From an uncultured Hellea sp. (GTDB lineage: Bacteria > Pseudomonadota > Alphaproteobacteria > Caulobacterales > Maricaulaceae): a DNA stretch of 64,000 bases. The position numbers and the translations under genes were made by a program. Each line of letters starts with the position of its first letter. The first letter of the stretch is position 1. The notes beneath the pieces were generated by a model, which made no database searches, had not been told where the DNA came from, and saw nothing but the letters and a program-made list of their open reading frames with translations. Shown piece after piece: positions 60,144 through 64,000 of the stretch. The DNA lies in contig CALLMD010000011.1 of assembly GCA_938007935.1 (NCBI GenBank), forward strand, positions 1 through 64,000, in the 5' to 3' direction.

Positions 60144-60539
60144 TTAGGACACCTGACACAGAACTTCGCCGCCGACATTATGCTCGCGCGCGGCTGCGTC
60201 GCTCATAACACCTTTAGGCGTGGAGAGGATAGCAATACCCAATCCATTACGTATTTGCGGAAGTGTTTTCACAGACGAATAAACACGGCGTCCAGGTTTA
60301 GACACGCGTTTAATATCGCGAATAACGGCTTCGCCTTCAAAATATTTCAGCTCAATGTCAAAAGCACGGAAGCCATCGACTTGCGTTTCAGAATAACCGC
60401 GGATGAAACCTTCATCAGCAAGCACATCAAGAACACGTCCACGAAGATTTGATGCAGGCGTTGTAACAGATGTACGGCTACGCATGATTGCATTACGAAT
60501 ACGGGTGAGCATATCACCAAGAGGATCAGAAAAAGACAT
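60144..60539 (-). CDS. rpsH: 30S ribosomal protein S8
   Basis: 131 residues. [20 protein letters not shown] and the terminal GILSTPKGV-like block ([20 protein letters not shown]) are S8 features. In E. coli S8 represses the spc operon by binding mRNA near rplE; no such site was tested here. Confidence 0.98.
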   Translation of the reverse strand: MSFSDPLGDMLTRIRNAIMRSRTSVTTPASNLRGRVLDVLADEGFIRGYSETQVDGFRAFDIELKYFEGEAVIRDIKRVSKPGRRVYSSVKTLPQIRNGLGIAILSTPKGVMSDAAAREHNVGGEVLCQVS

Positions 60540-60549
60540 TGCTAACCTC

Positions 60550-60855
60550 CTACCAGCTTGATTTCACGAGACCCGGTAGCAAACCTTGTGAGCCAAGCTC
60601 ACGCAGCGCAATACGGGACATTTTCATTTTACGATAATAACCGCGCGGACGGCCAGTGACCTGACACCGGTTACGCACGCGATTTTCGGCTGAATTACGT
60701 GGAAGCGCAGCGAGTTTTAGCTGGGCTGCAAAACGCTCTTCAACAGGTAATTCTTTATTGCGCGCAATATCTTTTAGAAGCGCGCGCTTGCCGGCATATT
60801 TTGCCACAAGACGCTGACGCTTCAAATTGCGTTCAACTGAACTTACTTTAGCCAT
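60550..60855 (-). CDS. rpsN: 30S ribosomal protein S14 (zinc-independent form)
   Basis: 101 residues, the long form without the CxxC zinc ribbon. [20 protein letters not shown] and [20 protein letters not shown] are conserved. Confidence 0.98.
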   Translation of the reverse strand: MAKVSSVERNLKRQRLVAKYAGKRALLKDIARNKELPVEERFAAQLKLAALPRNSAENRVRNRCQVTGRPRGYYRKMKMSRIALRELGSQGLLPGLVKSSW

Positions 60856-60922
60856 TTATATTCTCCTATTTGCTTACTGCAAATCTAATGATTTACAGCG
60901 GGCTTCGCTTACTGCGTAAATT

Positions 60923-61477
60923 CTAGTTCCTAAAAGGGAACGAGAATTCGGCCAGTAATGCTTTGGCTTCTTCATCTGTGTTTGCTGTGGTTTGCACCAC
61001 AATATCCATACCGCGCACTTGATCGACTTTATCATAGTCAATTTCAGGGAACACGATGTGCTCTTTAAGGCCCATGGCGTAATTACCATTGCCGTCAAAA
61101 CTTTTTCCGTTCAAACCCCGAAAGTCACGTGTACGCGGAAGCGCAATATTCACAAGACGATCAATGAATTCGTACATTTTATCACGGCGCAAGGTCACTT
61201 TTGCGCCAATAACCATGCCATCACGCAGCTTAAACGTCGCGATAGATTTTTTCGACTTCGTTGGTAGCGGCTTTTGACCTGCGATCAACTCAAGCTCTGC
61301 AATTGCGGCTTCGACTTTTTTCTTGTCAGAAACGCCCTCACCTAAGCCCATATTCAATACGACTTTTTCAATGCGAGGAATTTGCATTTCATTTTTATAG
61401 CCAAATTGCTCTTTCATCTTTCCGCGAATTTCTTCACGATAAATAGCAGATAGGCGCGGCTCATAAGGTTTAGCCAT
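60923..61477 (-). CDS. rplE: 50S ribosomal protein L5
   Basis: 184 residues from the ATG at 61477, with GGGGAGG inside the end of rpl[21 protein letters not shown] is the L5 start; the frame to 61507 is rejected. Its first 8 bp overlap rplX, so the two are translationally coupled. It binds 5S rRNA. Confidence 0.97.
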   Translation of the reverse strand: MAKPYEPRLSAIYREEIRGKMKEQFGYKNEMQIPRIEKVVLNMGLGEGVSDKKKVEAAIAELELIAGQKPLPTKSKKSIATFKLRDGMVIGAKVTLRRDKMYEFIDRLVNIALPRTRDFRGLNGKSFDGNGNYAMGLKEHIVFPEIDYDKVDQVRGMDIVVQTTANTDEEAKALLAEFSFPFRN

Positions 61478-61790
61478 CGATGACCTCCCCAGATTTCTTG
61501 GTGACACGGACTTTTTTGCCGTCTTTTAATGTTTTAAATCCAACACGTGTCGGCTTGCCCTCTTTCGGGTCAATATGCGCTACATTTGAAATATGAATAG
61601 GGGCTTCAAATTGCTTGATGCCGCCTTCAGGGTCAGCCTGGCTTGGGCGCACATGACGCTTGACCATTTTGATGCCCTTCACGACGATGCGTGACTCCTT
61701 TGGAAATACCTTCAGAACTTCGCCTTTTTGGCCTTTGTCCTTACCAGCGATGACTACAACGTAGTCACCTTTTTTAATCTTGGCTGCCAT
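61470..61790 (-). CDS. rplX: 50S ribosomal protein L24
   Basis: 106 residues. The KOW motif [20 protein letters not shown] and [20 protein letters not shown] are L24 features. It starts 3 nt after the rplN stop. Confidence 0.98.
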   Translation of the reverse strand: MAAKIKKGDYVVVIAGKDKGQKGEVLKVFPKESRIVVKGIKMVKRHVRPSQADPEGGIKQFEAPIHISNVAHIDPKEGKPTRVGFKTLKDGKKVRVTKKSGEVIDG

Positions 61791-61793
61791 GGC

Positions 61794-62162
61794 TTATAGA
61801 ACCTCTGGTGCGAGCGAGACAATTTTCATGTGATTTTTAGCACGCAGTTCACGTGGAACTGGGCCAAAAATACGTGTACCAATCGGCTCACCATTATTGT
61901 TGATAATCACTGCGGCGTTTCCGTCAAAACGAATGACTGAGCCGTCGCGGCGCTGAATGTCTTTGCGGACACGAACAACGATGGCTTTACGCACATCGCC
62001 TTTTTTAACTTTACCGCGCGGGATAGCTTCTTTGACGGATACAACAATCGTATCGCCAACATGGGCGTAACGACGTTTGGATCCACCCAGCACTTTAATG
62101 CACTGGACGCGGCGGGCACCGGAATTATCGGCGACATCTAGATTTGATTGCATTTGAATCAT
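61794..62162 (-). CDS. rplN: 50S ribosomal protein L14
   Basis: 122 residues, [20 protein letters not shown] at the start, [20 protein letters not shown] near the end. It is highly conserved and binds 23S rRNA near the subunit interface. Confidence 0.98.
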   Translation of the reverse strand: MIQMQSNLDVADNSGARRVQCIKVLGGSKRRYAHVGDTIVVSVKEAIPRGKVKKGDVRKAIVVRVRKDIQRRDGSVIRFDGNAAVIINNNGEPIGTRIFGPVPRELRAKNHMKIVSLAPEVL

Positions 62163-62211
62163 GCGATCGTCTCCTTAGTTGAGGGGTGAGTTACGCGAGA
62201 GTAGGAAAATC

Positions 62212-62442
62212 CTATTCTGCGAAAACTTCCCACCGCTTGAGTTTGCTTTTAGGCGGACATTCACGAATGCGAACAACGTCACCCACTTTATGCGCATTGT
62301 TTTCGTCATGCGCATGATACTTTTTTGTCCGGCGAATAGTCTTTTTAAACAAAGGATGAAGGAAAGACCGTTCGATTTTAACAACAACGGTTTTTGCACC
62401 TTTATCTGACACCACTATGCCCTGGAGTATGCGTTTTGGCAT
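62212..62442 (-). CDS. rpsQ: 30S ribosomal protein S17
   Basis: 76 residues. [20 protein letters not shown] and [20 protein letters not shown] are S17 features. A ~50-bp spacer follows before rplN. Confidence 0.98.
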   Translation of the reverse strand: MPKRILQGIVVSDKGAKTVVVKIERSFLHPLFKKTIRRTKKYHAHDENNAHKVGDVVRIRECPPKSKLKRWEVFAE

Positions 62443-62452
62443 CTCGACCTAC

Positions 62453-62653
62453 CTATGCTTTCGCGGCTGATTTTTTCTCAGCCTGAATGGTTTTAATACG
62501 CGCAATATCGCGGCGCACCTGACGCACGCGAGCTGTTTTTTCCAGCTGGCCTGTTGCATCTTGAAACCGCAGATTAAACTGCTCTTTTTTTAGCTTTAGC
62601 AACTCGTCACCAAGTTGATCCGCTGTCATTGCTCTGACGTCAGTCGCTTTCAT
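62453..62653 (-). CDS. rpmC: 50S ribosomal protein L29
   Basis: 66 residues. [20 protein letters not shown] and [20 protein letters not shown] match L29, which lies near the exit tunnel and helps dock trigger factor and SRP. Confidence 0.97.
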   Translation of the reverse strand: MKATDVRAMTADQLGDELLKLKKEQFNLRFQDATGQLEKTARVRQVRRDIARIKTIQAEKKSAAKA

Positions 62654-62663
62654 CGCCTAACTC

Positions 62664-63077
62664 CTATTCACCCGGACGTGTAACAACTTTACACTTCACA
62701 GGTAGCTTAGCAGCACCGAGACGTAACGCTTCACGCGCTACAGCATCAGTTACGCCATCAATTTCAAACATAATCCGGCCAGGCTTAACTTTGCAGGCCC
62801 AGAATTCGACAGAACCTTTACCTTTACCCATACGGACTTCGGTTGGTTTTTTCGTCACCGGAACATCTGGGAAAATACGAATCCAGACACGGCCAGATCT
62901 TTTCATGTGACGCGTAATCGCCCGGCGCGTGGCCTCGATTTGGCGCGCTGTCACACGCTCAGCTTCCATGGATTTAAGTCCATAGGACCCGAAAGTCAAA
63001 GACGTGCCGCCTTTGGCAAGACCTTTAATCCGGCCCTTATGGGCTTTACGGAATTTTGTACGTTTTGGCTGTAACAT
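62664..63077 (-). CDS. rplP: 50S ribosomal protein L16
   Basis: 137 residues. [20 protein letters not shown] and [20 protein letters not shown] identify L16, which sits near the tRNA A-site. Confidence 0.98.
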   Translation of the reverse strand: MLQPKRTKFRKAHKGRIKGLAKGGTSLTFGSYGLKSMEAERVTARQIEATRRAITRHMKRSGRVWIRIFPDVPVTKKPTEVRMGKGKGSVEFWACKVKPGRIMFEIDGVTDAVAREALRLGAAKLPVKCKVVTRPGE

Positions 63078-63094
63078 TGTCTCTTAGCCTCTAA

Positions 63095-63826
63095 TTAATT
63101 CGCGCGCGCAGGACGACGGTCGCGGCCACCACGGTCATTACCGCGTGAACGTGTGTCGCCTTGGTCATTCATGCGCTTGTCATGTGCATAAGGATCATGC
63201 TCAAGGATTTCGCCTTTATTGATCCAGACTTTAATTCCGATAATGCCCATGGCTGTCATTGCGCGGGCTACACCGTAATCGATGTCAGCGCGCATTGTAT
63301 GCAGCGGAACAGAACCTTCTTGATACTGCTCAACACGCGCGATTTCCGCGCCGCCAAGACGGCCACCAAGTTTAATCTTACAGCCCTTAGCGCCCATACG
63401 CATAGCGCTTTGAAGCGAGCGCTTCATAGCGCGTCGGAATGAGACGCGGCGCTCAAGTTGCTGGGCAATACCGTCAGCAACTAGGTTGGCGTCAACTTCT
63501 GGCTTACGCACTTCAACAAGATTGATGAAGACTTCACCGTCAACCATAGACGCAACGCGCTTACGCAGGACTTCGATGTCAGCGCCTTTTTTACCGATAA
63601 CAACACCCGGACGCGCCGTGTAAATTGTGACGCGGCAAGTCTTATGCGGACGCTCAATAATGATGCGCGCAACAGAGGCTGCCTTTAGCTCAGAGGCCAA
63701 GAAGTTGCGGATAGCAAGATCTTGATGCAGCAAATCGCCATACTCAGCCGTATTGGCGTACCAGCGTGATTCCCATGTCCGGTTAATACCGAGGCGTAAG
63801 CCAATTGGATTTATCTTCTGACCCAT
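63095..63826 (-). CDS. rpsC: 30S ribosomal protein S3
   Basis: 243 residues. [20 protein letters not shown] begins it; the KH domain includes [20 protein letters not shown]. The C-terminal tail is Arg/Asp/Gly-rich. Its ATG shares a base with the rplV stop (TAATG), indicating coupling. Confidence 0.98.
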   Translation of the reverse strand: MGQKINPIGLRLGINRTWESRWYANTAEYGDLLHQDLAIRNFLASELKAASVARIIIERPHKTCRVTIYTARPGVVIGKKGADIEVLRKRVASMVDGEVFINLVEVRKPEVDANLVADGIAQQLERRVSFRRAMKRSLQSAMRMGAKGCKIKLGGRLGGAEIARVEQYQEGSVPLHTMRADIDYGVARAMTAMGIIGIKVWINKGEILEHDPYAHDKRMNDQGDTRSRGNDRGGRDRRPARAN

Positions 63827-64000
63827 TACGCGGCCTCACTTTTAGCTTCGGCAGGAACCTCTTCCTGCTCACGAACAATAATTGTCAGCTCTGAAAACGG
63901 CTTCAAGATACGTGCGCCGCGGCCACGTGCACGGGCACGAAAACGCTTCATCACAAGGTTCTTACCGACATAGGCCTCAGAAACGATCAGGCTATCAATA
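63826..64000 (-). CDS. rplV: 50S ribosomal protein L22, C-terminal part (5' end outside window)
   Basis: About 57 C-terminal codons are visible. The segment [20 protein letters not shown] and [10 protein letters not shown] match the C-terminal L22 loop that lines the exit tunnel; a short acidic tail ([12 protein letters not shown]) follows. The TAA overlaps the rpsC ATG. Upstream genes of the S10 operon lie beyond the window. Confidence 0.93.
   Translation of the reverse strand, partial: IDSLIVSEAYVGKNLVMKRFRARARGRGARILKPFSELTIIVREQEEVPAEAKSEAA

Overview
The window looks like chromosomal DNA of a free-living marine-type alphaproteobacterium of moderate GC. Evidence: a GTTC-N7-GTTC SOS box; the order recO-era-rnc-lepB-acpS-pdxJ-pyrE-rsh-rpoZ; a pyruvate dehydrogenase cluster whose E1-beta carries its own lipoyl domain; ftsB beside eno and pdhA; and a ribosomal protein L15 with a helix-hairpin-helix tail. 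I would guess the Maricaulales/Hyphomonadaceae/Robiginitomaculum neighbourhood, but that placement is inference.

Layout. 1-2.5 kb: the end of a Gln-rich gene opening with 11 perfect 9-bp repeats, an unknown exported protein, and a structured non-coding element (copy A). 2.5-7.5 kb: a minus-strand operon led by a TPP riboswitch; its first gene is an unusual phosphodiester-glycosidase/metallo-beta-lactamase fusion and thiC is the fourth gene. 7.6-13 kb: a degenerate BLUF protein and the glyoxylate bypass (aceB-aceA), divergent from a RamB/ScfR-type regulator across a spacer with repeated TTGTAAAT-like motifs. 13-15.5 kb: a MerR-family stress/metal-type operon with a perfect palindromic operator. 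15.5-17.6 kb: structured element copy B, then an SOS-controlled Y-family polymerase. 17.7-29.3 kb: rpmF, eno, a lipase-like hydrolase, ftsB, pdhA, pdhB, pdhC and lpd with small unfamiliar genes between them; element copy C lies after pdhC. 29.3-38.2 kb: an acyltransferase and the recO-to-rpoZ block. 38.4-52.9 kb: regulators (GAF-LuxR, LysR, hybrid kinase), trxB, an aminotransferase, a drug/metabolite transporter, a DegP-like protease, a ClpP-like lipoprotein and an isoquinoline-1-oxidoreductase-type molybdenum enzyme pair. 52.9-64 kb: the alpha/spc/S10 ribosomal protein operon on the minus strand, rplQ through rplV, with secY and adk.

The most unusual feature is a family of three dispersed ~304-314-nt elements (1793-2096 +, 15853-16166 +, 25646-25957 -). 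All open with GGACAG and close with GTCC. They share blocks of 38-56 identical bases (copies B and C) and carry compensatory base changes in at least four helices when A, B and C are compared. This points to a structured RNA family. I could not match it to RNase P RNA, tmRNA, SRP RNA, 6S RNA, group I/II introns or an omega-RNA. Other points worth following: the TPP operon, an 84-bp palindromic element inserted in frame in pdhC, an L15-HhH fusion, a BLUF domain without its photochemical residues, and a candidate sRNA with CCUCCCC motifs.
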